In this document: piece by piece, positions 26,862 to 35,458 of the stretch
Numbering within the stretch: position 1 is the first letter of the stretch
How the letters are laid out: the number at the start of each line of letters is the position of its first letter
Assembly: GCF_018987265.1 (NCBI RefSeq)
Contig: NZ_CP076853.1
Location: forward strand, 4,270,501-4,334,500
Reading direction: 5' to 3'
DNA length: 64,000 nucleotides
DNA from: Rhizobium sp. WYJ-E13
GTDB lineage: Bacteria > Pseudomonadota > Alphaproteobacteria > Rhizobiales > Rhizobiaceae
Translations under genes and position numbers: made by a program
The notes under the pieces: model-generated
Seen by the model: the letters and a program-made list of their open reading frames with translations, nothing else
The model's database searches: none
What the model was told of the DNA's origin: nothing

Positions 26862-28139
26862 TTATTTGAAGACAGCGTTAGGATTATCCAGGCTGTCGGA
26901 ACCTTCAAGCTCGACGGTGCCGAGGTCAAGTGCGGCAATAACGCGCTGGACCGACTTCGTCTGGTCGATGAGACCGTCGATCGCAGCCTGGACAACAGCG
27001 TTGCCTTCCTTGTTGCCCTCACCGATCATCTGGTCGTACTTCTCGACCGTCTCGCCGCGCTTGGCCATGGCGTGCATGGCATCCAGCGTTTTGTTGAGCT
27101 TGCCGGTCATCTCGGCGTCGAGAGCCTTATCCTTGGCGGCAACGAGATCGTGCAGCGACGGGCCGGTCATCTTGGTGCCGTCGACACGCGTATATTCGCC
27201 CGTATAGGCGGCGGCGATGCCGATCGCATCGTTCAGGTGCGAGTTGTAGGTGTTGTCGGAGAAGCAATCGTGCTCTTCTTCCGGATCGTGCAGCAACAGG
27301 CCGAGCTTCATGCGTTCGCCGGCGAGCTCGCCGTAGGAGAGCGAACCCATGCCCGTCAGGATGGCGACGAGGCCAGCCTTCGGATCGGCTTCGACATGCT
27401 TTGCGGCTTCGCCATCCGGCGCCCAATTGTCGGTCATTTCCTGCAGATCGGAAACGAGCAGCGTGGAGGCGGACTTCAGATATTCGGCGCGGCGGTCGCA
27501 ATTGCCATGCGTGCAATTCTTCAGGTCGTAGTCGGTAGCAGGACGTTCACCCGCGCCCGGACCCGTGCCATGCAGATCCTGGCCCCAGAGCAGGAATTCG
27601 ATGGCATGGTAGCCGGTCGCGACATTGGCTTCGATACCGCCGGCCTCGGCCAGAGTGCCGGAGAGGAATTCCGGCGTCAGCTTGGAAGCATCGACATCCT
27701 TGCCGTCGATCTTGATCGTCTTGTTGGCGATGACATTGGCGACATAGAGAGAGTTCTCGTCGCTTTCCGTGCCGTAGGAGGGATCCACGTAATCGATCAG
27801 GCCTTCATCGAGCGGCCACGCGTTGACCTTGCCTTCCCAGTCGTCGACAATAGGGTTGCCGAAACGGTAGACTTCGGTCTGCTGGTAGGGAACACGCGCC
27901 TTGATCCATGCGTCCTTGGCAGCCTTCAGCGTCTCATCATCGGGCGTCTTCAGAAACGCGTCGATGGCCGCGTCGAGCGCCTTGGCTGTCGTCAGCGAGT
28001 CTTCGTACTTGGCATGAGCGATTTCGGCATAGTGTTTCACGACAGCGGCTGCGTCGGTTGCCGCATGCGCGGGAAGGGCGAGCAGGGCGGCGGGGGCAAT
28101 CGCCAGTGCAACTGCTCGGAATGTGCGGTTGAGCTTCAT
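26862..28139 (-). CDS. Imelysin family protein (first paralogue), exported
   Basis: A 425-residue protein with a Sec signal peptide (MKLNRTFRAVALAIAPAAL, cleavage near PAHAA). It carries the intact imelysin motif G-x-H-x-x-E in GYHAIEFLLWGQDLHG near residue 155-170, the proposed metal-binding site, and a long helical C-terminal half with HDPEEEHDCFSDNTYNSH near 277-294. It is the first gene of the iron cluster and is divergent from the HPP gene. The start at 28139 is chosen because it begins the signal peptide; the frame to 28211 adds a polar leader unlike one. Confidence 0.9.
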   Translation of the reverse strand: MKLNRTFRAVALAIAPAALLALPAHAATDAAAVVKHYAEIAHAKYEDSLTTAKALDAAIDAFLKTPDDETLKAAKDAWIKARVPYQQTEVYRFGNPIVDDWEGKVNAWPLDEGLIDYVDPSYGTESDENSLYVANVIANKTIKIDGKDVDASKLTPEFLSGTLAEAGGIEANVATGYHAIEFLLWGQDLHGTGPGAGERPATDYDLKNCTHGNCDRRAEYLKSASTLLVSDLQEMTDNWAPDGEAAKHVEADPKAGLVAILTGMGSLSYGELAGERMKLGLLLHDPEEEHDCFSDNTYNSHLNDAIGIAAAYTGEYTRVDGTKMTGPSLHDLVAAKDKALDAEMTGKLNKTLDAMHAMAKRGETVEKYDQMIGEGNKEGNAVVQAAIDGLIDQTKSVQRVIAALDLGTVELEGSDSLDNPNAVFK

Positions 28140-28208
28140 AATCCTCTCCTGTGACGGATTTCCGTCTGAATCCGGCTTTCGTCTCTTCGCCCAAAAGCAA
28201 ACTGGTGT

Positions 28209-28224
28209 CAAACACTCTAGTTTG
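28209..28224. promoter_or_regulatory. Inverted repeat upstream of the iron cluster (candidate operator)
   Basis: CAAAC (28209-28213) and GTTTG (28220-28224) are separated by ACTCTA in the divergent gap, about 70 bases before the imelysin start. It does not clearly match the rhizobial IRO box (TGA-N9-TCA) or the Irr box, so an iron-response role is only a possibility. Confidence 0.25.
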
Positions 28225-28372
28225 GAATGGTTTTAAGGATGAATTTCCGCGAACATTCTGTCTGTTTGAAAAGCATTTGCTTGAAAATTCGGCATGACGC
28301 GCGCTATTTATCGCGCACTCTGCTCAATCCTTCATCTGACCTGCCGAATACTCCCTCATCCGACCGGCCTTC

Positions 28373-28882
28373 ATGCGTCATCACATCAAGCATTTCATTC
28401 ATCGCCACGAACCGAAGGGCGCATTCCATGCGCACCTCAAGTCTGGAATTGGCGCCGTTATAGGCATGGTTTCAGTCGGTACACTTGCCATCACGACGGG
28501 CATTCCGCTGCTGATCGCGCCCTTCGGCGCGACGGCGGTGCTGATCTTCGGACAACCGAAGAGCCCCCTTGCCCAACCGGCCAATGTCATCGGCGGCTAT
28601 GTCCTTGCTGCCGCAGTCGGTGCCGCAGCCGCTTTCTTCTTTCCGGGTCTATGGTGGGTCGCGGCAATCGCCGCCGGCATCGCGATCGCCGCCATGCTGG
28701 CGCTGAGGGTCACGCATCCGCCGGCAGGTGCCGTGCCGCTTGTTGCTCTCGGCTCGCATCTCGGCGGCTTGACGCTGTTTGCGGTCGTGCTGCTGGGTGG
28801 CGTTCTGCTGGTTGCGATCGCCGTCGTGCACCATCTCATCCCACCGCGGCATCAATATCCGTTGCGGGCGCCGTCGCCGTAA
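28373..28882 (+). CDS. HPP family integral membrane protein
   Basis: A 169-residue protein with four hydrophobic segments (about residues 26-44, 48-62, 68-104 and 120-150). The hallmark RVTHPPAGAVPL near residues 112-123 names the family. A His-rich start (MRHHIKHFIHRHEPKGAF) precedes the membrane part. Related plastid and cyanobacterial members transport nitrite, but most bacterial members are uncharacterised. It diverges from the iron cluster and lies 3 bases from the convergent rsmB. Confidence 0.9.
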   Translation: MRHHIKHFIHRHEPKGAFHAHLKSGIGAVIGMVSVGTLAITTGIPLLIAPFGATAVLIFGQPKSPLAQPANVIGGYVLAAAVGAAAAFFFPGLWWVAAIAAGIAIAAMLALRVTHPPAGAVPLVALGSHLGGLTLFAVVLLGGVLLVAIAVVHHLIPPRHQYPLRAPSP

Positions 28883-28885
28883 GGC

Positions 28886-30175
28886 TCAGCCTATCCTTTT
28901 GAGGCGGCAGAAAAAGAAGCCGTCGGTATCCGTCGAGGCCGGCGTCAGCGTGATCGTCTTGCCGTCGGAAGAGCGCGGGCGTGTGCTCTCCTTGCCGAAT
29001 AGGCTATCCCAGGCAGGCAGAGCACCGACGATTTCGAAGTCGCCGTGGTCGGCGGCAAAGCGCCGCACCTGCTCTTCGTTCTCCTGCGGCAGCACCGAGC
29101 AGGTAACGTAGATGAGTTCGCCGCCGGGGCGCACGAAGCCGCTTGCTTGTTTCAGCGCGTCCTGCTGCTGGGCCGTGCGTTCGTCGAGGTTCTTGGCGGT
29201 CAGCCGCCATTTCGTATCCGGCCGACGGCGCCACGTGCCCGTGCCGGTGCAGGGCGCATCGACCAGCACCTTGTCGCAGCGGTCGCGCAGGCCGGACAGG
29301 CCTCTGATATCGTCATGGACCTGAACGTTGCGTGTGCCGGCGCGCTTCAGCCGCTCGATGATCGGCGCAAGCCGCTTGCGGTCGGCATCATAGGCATGGA
29401 CCTGGCCCTTGTTGTGCATGGCGGCCGCCATGGCGAGCGTCTTGCCGCCGCCGCCGGCGCAGTAATCCAGCACCTGATCGCCATCCCTAGGCAACACGAG
29501 ATCGGCAACGATCTGCGATCCCTCGTCCTGAACCTCGAACCAACCTTTCTGGAACGAAAGTTCGGCCGTCACGTTGGGCAAGCGTGAGGCACCCTCGCCG
29601 GCGGGAATCCGGATGCCGTAGCGTGCGATCTTCGCTTCATTGGCGCCGGCGCGTTCCAGCGCCTTGGCAGCCTTTTCGCGGGTGGCTTTCAGGATATTGG
29701 CGCGCAGATCAAGCGTCGGGCGTCCGGCGAGCGCCTGCGCCTCGGAGAGCCATTCGCCGCCGAAGGCCTGTTCGAAGGAGGATTGCACCCATTCTGGAAT
29801 ATCGCCCTGCACATGCGGGGCTGCGTCGGAAAGAGAGCGGCTCGTAAAGGCCGCGAGTGAGTCGGCCGAAAGCGGCGCCGGCGCGAACTTGTCGTCGACA
29901 AGTTCCGCGGCCAGCTTTTCTGGCGTGAAACCCCATTGGCGGAACATGACGGCATGGGCAATGGCAACGGCGCTGTCGTCGTCCATCAGATAGGCATGGG
30001 AGAGCCGCATGCGCAGCGCGTCATAGACGATGTTGCCGATCGCCGCCCGGTCGCCGGAGCCGGCGAAACGGTGGGCGAGGCCCCAGTCCTTCAACGCATC
30101 GGCGACAGGCCTTTTACGGGCATCGATATCAGCCAGAACCGAAATCGCCCCTTCGAGGCGGCCGCCCAAACGCAT
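28886..30175 (-). CDS. rsmB: 16S rRNA (cytosine-C5) methyltransferase, RsmB/NOP family
   Basis: A 429-residue protein. The N-terminal NusB-like helical domain (about residues 10-135) is followed by a SAM-dependent methyltransferase domain. That domain has motif I in QVLDYCAGGGGKTLAMAA near 233, the catalytic VDAPCTGTGTWRRRPDTKW near 312-330, and the second Cys in YVTCSVLPQENEEQ near 365. It methylates C967-type cytosines of 16S rRNA. Of the RsmB and RsmF types, the N-terminal domain favours RsmB. Confidence 0.9.
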   Translation of the reverse strand: MRLGGRLEGAISVLADIDARKRPVADALKDWGLAHRFAGSGDRAAIGNIVYDALRMRLSHAYLMDDDSAVAIAHAVMFRQWGFTPEKLAAELVDDKFAPAPLSADSLAAFTSRSLSDAAPHVQGDIPEWVQSSFEQAFGGEWLSEAQALAGRPTLDLRANILKATREKAAKALERAGANEAKIARYGIRIPAGEGASRLPNVTAELSFQKGWFEVQDEGSQIVADLVLPRDGDQVLDYCAGGGGKTLAMAAAMHNKGQVHAYDADRKRLAPIIERLKRAGTRNVQVHDDIRGLSGLRDRCDKVLVDAPCTGTGTWRRRPDTKWRLTAKNLDERTAQQQDALKQASGFVRPGGELIYVTCSVLPQENEEQVRRFAADHGDFEIVGALPAWDSLFGKESTRPRSSDGKTITLTPASTDTDGFFFCRLKRIG

Positions 30176-30357
30176 TCAAACTTCTCCTGTTGCCTTGGCT
30201 GGTGAACGATCCGCGCAAAATGAGCACTAGGAAACCTGCCAGGGAAACCTAAGTGACTGGGTGGATTGTTCACAAGTCTCAACCGCGTGGTTACCCGCGA
30301 TTGACGGCAAGAGCAAGCGCCGCATCCGGCGCAGGGATTGTGCGGAGGACTTGGGCC
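30176..30357. other. Spacer between rlpA and rsmB with a weak hairpin
   Basis: The 182-base gap holds a hairpin GCGCCG-CATC-CGGCGC at 30317-30332, about 26 bases past the rlpA stop. On the minus strand it is followed by TTGCTCTTG, so it is a weak terminator candidate. The remainder should carry the rsmB promoter. No gene is seen. Confidence 0.4.
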
Positions 30358-30720
30358 TCAGCTGATGACTTCGTAGCAGACCTTCGCAGTGCCCGAGGAG
30401 ACCATGCCGATATTCTGTGCAGCAGCGCGCGACAGATCGAGCACGCGACCACGGATAAACGGACCACGATCATTGATGCGAACGACGACGCTGCGGCCGT
30501 TGTTGCGGTTGGTGACCTTCACCTTGGTGCCGAACGCCAGAGAGCGATGTGCGGCAGTATAGATGGCCGGGTTCATGCGTTCCCCGGAAGCAGTTTTGGA
30601 GCGAAGTGCGTACCACGAAGCACCGCCACATCCGTTGGCAGCAAACCCTTCCGCTGGAAGGACGAAAGAACAGGCTGCAATGGCTGCGGTGGTGATTAGA
30701 GAACGGCAGATTTTCTTCAA
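30358..30720 (-). CDS. rlpA: RlpA-like septal/peptidoglycan protein, minimal DPBB form
   Basis: A 120-residue protein consisting of a secretion signal and one double-psi beta-barrel. The domain shows [14 protein letters not shown] near residues 33-46, [14 protein letters not shown] near 58-71, [10 protein letters not shown] near 79-88 and the acidic RVLDLS near 92-97, which includes the conserved catalytic Asp. It lacks the SPOR domain that targets longer RlpA proteins to denuded septal glycan. The signal has I-A-A-C at residues 14-17, which could be a lipobox, but a normal cleavage after EGFAA is also possible. Confidence 0.88.
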   Translation of the reverse strand: MKKICRSLITTAAIAACSFVLPAEGFAANGCGGASWYALRSKTASGERMNPAIYTAAHRSLAFGTKVKVTNRNNGRSVVVRINDRGPFIRGRVLDLSRAAAQNIGMVSSGTAKVCYEVIS

Positions 30721-31128
30721 AACGGATTGTCCCTCAACTATTGAACTTGCGCCTTCGCAGGCGGTGGGGCTTCAATCCGGGGAAAAGTGGCGAAAAAGTG
30801 CCAATGACGATCACGGAACATTACGGTCTGTAATATTTGTGATTTTGATAACATTGCGGTAGCAGGACACCGCTTTGTCAAGTTGTGGAAAAAACCTAAT
30901 AAAATCAGCTAAAATCCGAATAATTTTTTCGGGAAAACGATAAACGGTTGGTAGTCACTGGAAATCACAAAAATTTTTTTCTCAGGTTGCCATATTTGAC
31001 GCCACATTTGCGCAAATTTAGGGGCTGTTAACCATAGTGCAGAGCGAAATAAAGTTCACCAAAACTAGAAAGTAGGAAATTCCTACTCTTTATGGGCTAT
31101 AACCCGCTCACCCGAATGAGAGGGCTCA
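30721..31128. other. AT-rich intergenic region upstream of rlpA
   Basis: The 408 bases contain no supportable gene. They are clearly richer in A and T than the flanks, particularly 30880-31090, and should contain the rlpA promoter. The outstanding element is the 17-base palindrome at 31071-31087. A small RNA gene in this stretch cannot be ruled out by eye. Confidence 0.4.
31071..31087. promoter_or_regulatory. Perfect 17-base palindrome AGTAGGAAATTCCTACT
   Basis: Eight-base arms AGTAGGAA/TTCCTACT around a single central A, in AT-rich sequence without a T-tract, so it resembles a dimeric regulator site more than a terminator. It lies about 350 bases upstream of the rlpA start and just past the stop of the YeeZ-like gene. 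The cognate regulator is unknown. Confidence 0.4.
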
Positions 31129-31998
31129 TCAACCTCTCCAATACCCATTTTGCCAGAGTTGGGCGAGCGACATCGGGTAGTTCGGGAAGGCAAAACGGAA
31201 GCCCGCAGCCTTCAGTTTGGCATTCGAAACCCGCTTGTTCTCACCATAGAAAGAGCGGGCCATAGCCGTCATCTCTGCCGTCTCGAAAGCCTGTTCCGGC
31301 GGCGGCTCGACGCCCATCAGGCGAGCCGCTTCGACGATGACGTCCTGTGGTGGGCCGGGCTGATCGTCGGTGACATTGTAGATGCCGCCGAGCGCGTGTT
31401 CCGACAGAAAGCGGGTGGAAGCGCCGATGTCCTCAACGCGGATGCGGTTGAAGACTTGCTCCTTCTTTATGATACGACGCGCCGTACCGCGATCGAGGTT
31501 GACGAAAGCGTTGCGTCCTGGCCCGTAAATGCCCGAGAGACGCAATATCGCAGCCGGCACGCCGCGGGCGCGACCGAGCGCAAGCCAGGCCTCCTCCGCT
31601 TCCAACCGCTCCTTCGAGCGGCCGGAGATCGGAACGCAAACGGTTTCTTCCGTCACCCAGCCGCCCTTATGGTCGCCATAGACGCCGACGGTGGAGAGAT
31701 AGCCGATCCATTGCAGGTCAGGCAGACGTGCCGCGCCATCCTGACCAAGCAATGCAAGCAGCGGATCGGTGTCGCGCGGCGCAATCGACTGCACGAGATG
31801 AGTAACGTCTGCCATGGCAGCCTGCATCTCGGCGCTCAAGGTCTCGCCGTCAAAAAGGAAGGCTTCGATCCCGGCTTTCCGCAGTTCTTCGGCTTTTTCC
31901 GGAGAACGGGTCGTGCCCGAGGCGCGCACGCCGCTCTCGCCAAAGGCCTTGGCGATCGCTGTACCGGAATAACCGCAGCCAAAGATCATCACATGCAT
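31129..31998 (-). CDS. NAD(P)-dependent epimerase-like protein (YeeZ type)
   Basis: A 289-residue Rossmann-fold protein of the extended SDR type. The cofactor motif is FGCGYSGTAIAKAF near residues 5-18, with TTRSPEKAEELRKAG next. The catalytic Ser lies in YLSTVGVYG near 108. A Tyr-x-x-x-Lys pair is not obvious; the place holds SGRSKERLEAEEAW, so it may be catalytically atypical. Start at 31998, sharing one base with the queG stop in a TGATG junction, which excludes the longer frame. Confidence 0.82.
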   Translation of the reverse strand: MHVMIFGCGYSGTAIAKAFGESGVRASGTTRSPEKAEELRKAGIEAFLFDGETLSAEMQAAMADVTHLVQSIAPRDTDPLLALLGQDGAARLPDLQWIGYLSTVGVYGDHKGGWVTEETVCVPISGRSKERLEAEEAWLALGRARGVPAAILRLSGIYGPGRNAFVNLDRGTARRIIKKEQVFNRIRVEDIGASTRFLSEHALGGIYNVTDDQPGPPQDVIVEAARLMGVEPPPEQAFETAEMTAMARSFYGENKRVSNAKLKAAGFRFAFPNYPMSLAQLWQNGYWRG

Positions 31999-33158
31999 CA
32001 GCTCACTCCCGCCATTCGCCACTCGCCGAGGACATCCTCGTCCGACTCACTTTCCCTTTGTGCGGCAAAGGCGTCGAATTCGCCAGCCTTCATGAGCCGC
32101 GATAACGCCCAGACTGCCATGCCGCGCACGGCAGGCGAGGCATCGGTGGTCAGAATGCGACATTGCTCGATGAGGCCGCGCTCGCCGGAATTGCCGGCGG
32201 CGATCAGCACATTGCGGATGAAGCGGTCGCGGCCGATGCGCTTGACCGGCGAGCCGCTGAAGAAGCTGCGAAAGGTCGGATCGTCAAGCGTGAGAAGGAA
32301 GGCGATGGACGGCTCCTTCAGATCTTCGCGTGCCTTCAGCTTCATTTCCGAGGCTTCGCTTGCGAACTTGTTCCACGGGCAGGCAGCAAGACAATCGTCG
32401 CAGCCGTAGATGCGATTGCCGATCAGCGGCCGGAATTCAGGACCGATCGGTCCCTTGTGCTCGATGGTCAGATACGAGATGCAGCGGCGCGCATCGATCT
32501 GGTAGGGCGCCGGAAAGGCGGCGGTCGGGCAGGCATCGAGGCAGGCGCGGCAGGAGCCGCAATGATCCGTCTCGGGCAAATCTATATTGAGATCGGCGGT
32601 CGTGAACATCGAGCCGAGGAAAAGCCAGGAGCCATGCTCGCGGCTGAGAAGATTGGTGTGTTTACCCTGCCAGCCAAGCCCGGCAGCGGCCGCCAGCGGC
32701 TTTTCCATGACCGGCGCGGTATCGACGAAGACCTTCACGTCTGCACCCGCCCTGGCGGCAAAACGTGTGGCGATCTCCTTCAGCCGGCCCTTGATGACAT
32801 CATGGTAATCGCGATTGCGGGCATAGACGGAGATCGCCGCCTTGTCCTTCTTGTCGAGAATGCCGCGCGGATCGTCCTCAGGCCCGTAGTTGAGGCCGAA
32901 GATCGCGACCGAGCGCACATCGCTCCAGAGCGTGCGTGGGTCGCCACGGCGCTCTCGCGTCTCGGCCATCCACTCCATCGTCCCATGCCGGCCGGCATCG
33001 ATGAATTGGCCGAGCCGCTCCTTTGCGTCAGGAATCGAATCCGGACGGGTGATGCGACAGAGATCAAAGCCGAGAGCGAGTGATTCCGCCTTCAGGAAGG
33101 TGGTCAAATTGTCGCGGCGCTTGCGGTCTTTTATATCATCGGTTTTCGCTTCGGGCAT
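31998..33158 (-). CDS. queG: Epoxyqueuosine reductase
   Basis: A 386-residue cobalamin- and iron-sulphur-dependent enzyme that makes queuosine from epoxyqueuosine in tRNA wobble positions. The N-terminal corrinoid-binding region includes [16 protein letters not shown] near residue 85-100. Two 4Fe-4S clusters are held by [13 protein letters not shown] near 198-210 and [10 protein letters not shown] near 250-259. A C-terminal HEAT-like stretch follows near 310-360. It is coupled to the YeeZ-like gene and follows a GST gene at 12 bases, so the three form an operon. Confidence 0.95.
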   Translation of the reverse strand: MPEAKTDDIKDRKRRDNLTTFLKAESLALGFDLCRITRPDSIPDAKERLGQFIDAGRHGTMEWMAETRERRGDPRTLWSDVRSVAIFGLNYGPEDDPRGILDKKDKAAISVYARNRDYHDVIKGRLKEIATRFAARAGADVKVFVDTAPVMEKPLAAAAGLGWQGKHTNLLSREHGSWLFLGSMFTTADLNIDLPETDHCGSCRACLDACPTAAFPAPYQIDARRCISYLTIEHKGPIGPEFRPLIGNRIYGCDDCLAACPWNKFASEASEMKLKAREDLKEPSIAFLLTLDDPTFRSFFSGSPVKRIGRDRFIRNVLIAAGNSGERGLIEQCRILTTDASPAVRGMAVWALSRLMKAGEFDAFAAQRESESDEDVLGEWRMAGVS

Positions 33159-33170
33159 GAAAAGCCCTCG

Positions 33171-33863
33171 TCAGAAATCCAGGTCGGCATAATGGGAAAC
33201 CGGCGTCAGGCCTCGCACGCGTTCAGTCAGAAGCGGGCGGAAGGAGGGGCGCGATTTCAGCCGCTGGTACCAGTCCTTGGCAAGCGGTGATTCCGACCAG
33301 TCGATCTCACCGAGATAATCAAGGATCGAGATAGAGGCGGCGGCGGCAAGATCGGCATAGCTCATCCGGTCGCCGGCCAGCCATTGGCGCGAGCCTGCAA
33401 GCCATGTGAGATAACGCATATGCTGGCGGATATTGGCGCGCGCCGTACGCAACATCTTGGAATCCGGGGCGCCGCCGCCCTGGTCGGCCGTCATTTGCAG
33501 CTTGTAGACGCGCTCGCGCGCCAGCGGCTTGGTGACGTCGTTTTCCATCTTCTGCATGAACCATTCCGTCAGGCGGCGGATTTCCGCGCGCTGGAATGGG
33601 TCCTCGGCGAGCAGTCGGCGGTCGCGCTTCAGCACGCCATGCGTCTCGTCGAGATATTCGGAAATGACGGTCGCGCCACAGAGCGCCCGCATGCTGTCAT
33701 CGACATAGACAGGCAGCGTGCCCGCCGGATTGAGCGCCAGGAAGTCGCGGCGCTTCTCCCAGGTCTGTTCCTCGATCAGCTCCGCCTGGTAGCCGTATTC
33801 CGCCAGAATGAGCCTGACGAAGCGAGATGCGGACGACATGGGATGATGATAAAGCGTGGGCAT
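33171..33863 (-). CDS. Glutathione S-transferase family protein
   Basis: A 230-residue protein with the N-terminal thioredoxin-like domain: MPTLYHHPMSSASRFVRLIL, where the Ser/Tyr near residues 5-11 would contact glutathione; NPAGTLPVYVDD near 46-57 with the cis-Pro; and GATVISEYLDET near 63-74. The C-terminal helical domain has GDRMSYADLAAAASI near 166. Class and substrate cannot be assigned. First gene of the GST-queG-YeeZ-like operon. Confidence 0.88.
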   Translation of the reverse strand: MPTLYHHPMSSASRFVRLILAEYGYQAELIEEQTWEKRRDFLALNPAGTLPVYVDDSMRALCGATVISEYLDETHGVLKRDRRLLAEDPFQRAEIRRLTEWFMQKMENDVTKPLARERVYKLQMTADQGGGAPDSKMLRTARANIRQHMRYLTWLAGSRQWLAGDRMSYADLAAAASISILDYLGEIDWSESPLAKDWYQRLKSRPSFRPLLTERVRGLTPVSHYADLDF

Positions 33864-34142
33864 TGATACTCGGACTTTTGATTGTGGTGCATGGGTTCAA
33901 GGGCGCGCCACTTATACCGCCCTAGTCATGACTCATTAGTTGAAGCTATAGGAGCTTGGCCTCGCCAATACAAGCGAGTCGGGCCTCCCCTGCCTGACGA
34001 GGGACAAAACATGGCTGCCTGAATCATCGCAACTCCCCGCTCGCCTTTTCTTGCCTCCCGCTCTGGCGAATGATGATTGTGCAGTGCAATATAAACCTGA
34101 CCGCCATTCCAGTCCGACCGAACCCCAAACCGGAGACACTTT

Positions 34143-34940
34143 ATGGACTATATAAGCTCTATAATCCTGGGTATTATAGAAGGGATCACCGAGTTCCTGC
34201 CGATTTCGAGCACCGGCCATCTGATCATTGCGGAACAGTGGCTCGGCGCACGCTCAGATACATTCAACATCGTCATTCAGGCCGGCGCCATCCTCGCCGT
34301 CACGATTATCTACTGGCGTCGCCTGCTGGATCTGCTGCTCGGCTGGCGCGATCCTGCGAACCGCGATTACGCCTTCAAGCTGATTGCCGCATTCTTGATC
34401 ACCGCGGTTCTCGGCCTTATCGTTAAGAAAATGGGTTTCGAGCTGCCTGAGACAGCAACGCCGGTTGCATGGGCGCTGATCATTGGCGGTATCTGGATGA
34501 TCTTTGCCGAATGGGCTGCCGCCCGCCGCCCGCCGAGCTCTCACATCACCTGGCTCGTTGCCATTCTGGTCGGTATCGCCCAGGTCGTTGCCGGTGTCTT
34601 CCCCGGAACGTCCCGCTCTGGCGCTACGATCTTCGTCGCCATGCTGGCCGGCACGGGCAACCGCGCTGCGGCAACCGAATTCGCCTTCCTCGTCGGCATT
34701 CCGACGATGTATGCAGCAAGCGCCTTCTCGCTTCTGGAAACCTTCAGGGATGGCGGTGCGGCAAACGAAGATTGGACCGCGCTCGGCATTGCCTTCGTCG
34801 TTTCGACGATCGTTGCCTTCATCGCCGTCAAGTGGTTGCTGGCCTACATCAGGAGCAACCGTTTTACGGTCTTCGCGATCTATCGCATCATTTTGGGTGT
34901 TGTGCTGCTCGGCATGGCGATGGCCGGCATGATCGCCTGA
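34143..34940 (+). CDS. uppP: Undecaprenyl-diphosphatase (BacA/UppP type)
   Basis: A 265-residue inner-membrane enzyme that recycles undecaprenyl diphosphate to the monophosphate for peptidoglycan and O-antigen synthesis. The first signature is IIEGITEFLPISSTGHLII near residues 11-29, with the catalytic Glu and His, and the second is FPGTSRSGATIFVAML near 153-168 with the catalytic Arg. Seven or eight hydrophobic segments are visible. The start has CGGAGA upstream. It is monocistronic with two hairpins after it. Confidence 0.96.
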   Translation: MDYISSIILGIIEGITEFLPISSTGHLIIAEQWLGARSDTFNIVIQAGAILAVTIIYWRRLLDLLLGWRDPANRDYAFKLIAAFLITAVLGLIVKKMGFELPETATPVAWALIIGGIWMIFAEWAAARRPPSSHITWLVAILVGIAQVVAGVFPGTSRSGATIFVAMLAGTGNRAAATEFAFLVGIPTMYAASAFSLLETFRDGGAANEDWTALGIAFVVSTIVAFIAVKWLLAYIRSNRFTVFAIYRIILGVVLLGMAMAGMIA

Positions 34941-34951
34941 ATCGCGAAACT

Positions 34952-34980
34952 TGCGAGCGATCGAATATGTTTCGCTCGCA
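34952..34980 (+). other. Hairpin in the uppP 3' region
   Basis: TGCGAGCGA (34952-34960) pairs with TCGCTCGCA (34972-34980) around an 11-base loop, 11 bases after the uppP stop. With no T-run it is more likely to protect the transcript end than to stop transcription; a true terminator follows 14 bases later. Confidence 0.4.
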
Positions 34981-34994
34981 CCGGGACAAAAACT

Positions 34995-35020
34995 AAAGCC
35001 GGTTCGAAAGGACCGGCTTT
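34995..35020. terminator. Bidirectional intrinsic terminator between uppP and the 50-residue gene
   Basis: AAAGCCGGT (34995-35003) and ACCGGCTTT (35012-35020) form a 9-base-pair stem with an 8-base loop. A-rich sequence lies on one side (ACAAAAACTAAAG) and CTTTCTGTT on the other. It can serve uppP on the plus strand and the small minus-strand gene whose stop is 4 bases away. Confidence 0.75.
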
Positions 35021-35023
35021 CTG

Positions 35024-35176
35024 TTAGTGGGTAATGGAGGCCGTCGAGCAGGGATCGACGCCGTAGGCCGGCGAGCAACCGCCCTTCACCGCTGCAACGG
35101 AGCCCGGCGCAATGAAGGAGCCTGCGAGGATGACCAGTGCCGCACACGCAAAAAGAAGCGCGATTGACTTACCCAT
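35024..35176 (-). CDS. Small exported peptide, 50 residues, unknown function
   Basis: The translated sequence starts MGKSIALLFACAALVILAG, a clean Sec-type signal, followed by a predicted mature part of about 22-25 residues with two Cys (GGCSPAYGVDPCS) that could form a disulphide. A GAAAGG sits about 9 bases before the ATG at 35176, and a strong terminator follows the stop. I therefore consider it a real gene, too short for ordinary gene finders. It does not match a family I recognise. The 231 bases upstream (35177-35407) are AT-rich and should contain its promoter. Confidence 0.6.
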   Translation of the reverse strand: MGKSIALLFACAALVILAGSFIAPGSVAAVKGGCSPAYGVDPCSTASITH

Positions 35177-35407
35177 TAGAAATAGCCTTTCACAGTGATT
35201 GCCGCACGCCTGCGAGGCGCTTGAGTCTGTCTGAAGACGCGCGGGGGTGTTTAGTCAGTGGAATAGCAAATAGCAATAAATGTTCCTGCTAAATTTGGTG
35301 TTAACTCCACTAAATTTCCTATGCGTCTTTTATGCAACGTAACCCACTATGAAACGCGCCATAACACGCTGGGCTTGCGCCAGATTTGCATCTCACGAAA
35401 AGAAAAA

Positions 35408-35435
35408 CGCCGCCCGTGAAACTTCACGAGCGGCG
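35408..35435 (-). terminator. Intrinsic terminator of the NDUFA9-like gene
   Basis: On the minus strand a 12-base-pair stem with one mismatch (CGCCGCTCGTGA / TCACGGGCGGCG) is followed by TTTTTCTTTTC. It is 24 bases past the stop of the gene at 35459. Confidence 0.8.
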
Positions 35436-35458
35436 CTTGAACTGTCGACTATCTATTA

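Noticed and set aside
28141..28372. IRO or Irr box for the iron cluster
   Set aside because: I looked for TGA-N9-TCA and for the AT-rich Irr motif in the divergent gap. Only the weak CAAAC-N6-GTTTG repeat was found, so no iron-regulator call is made.
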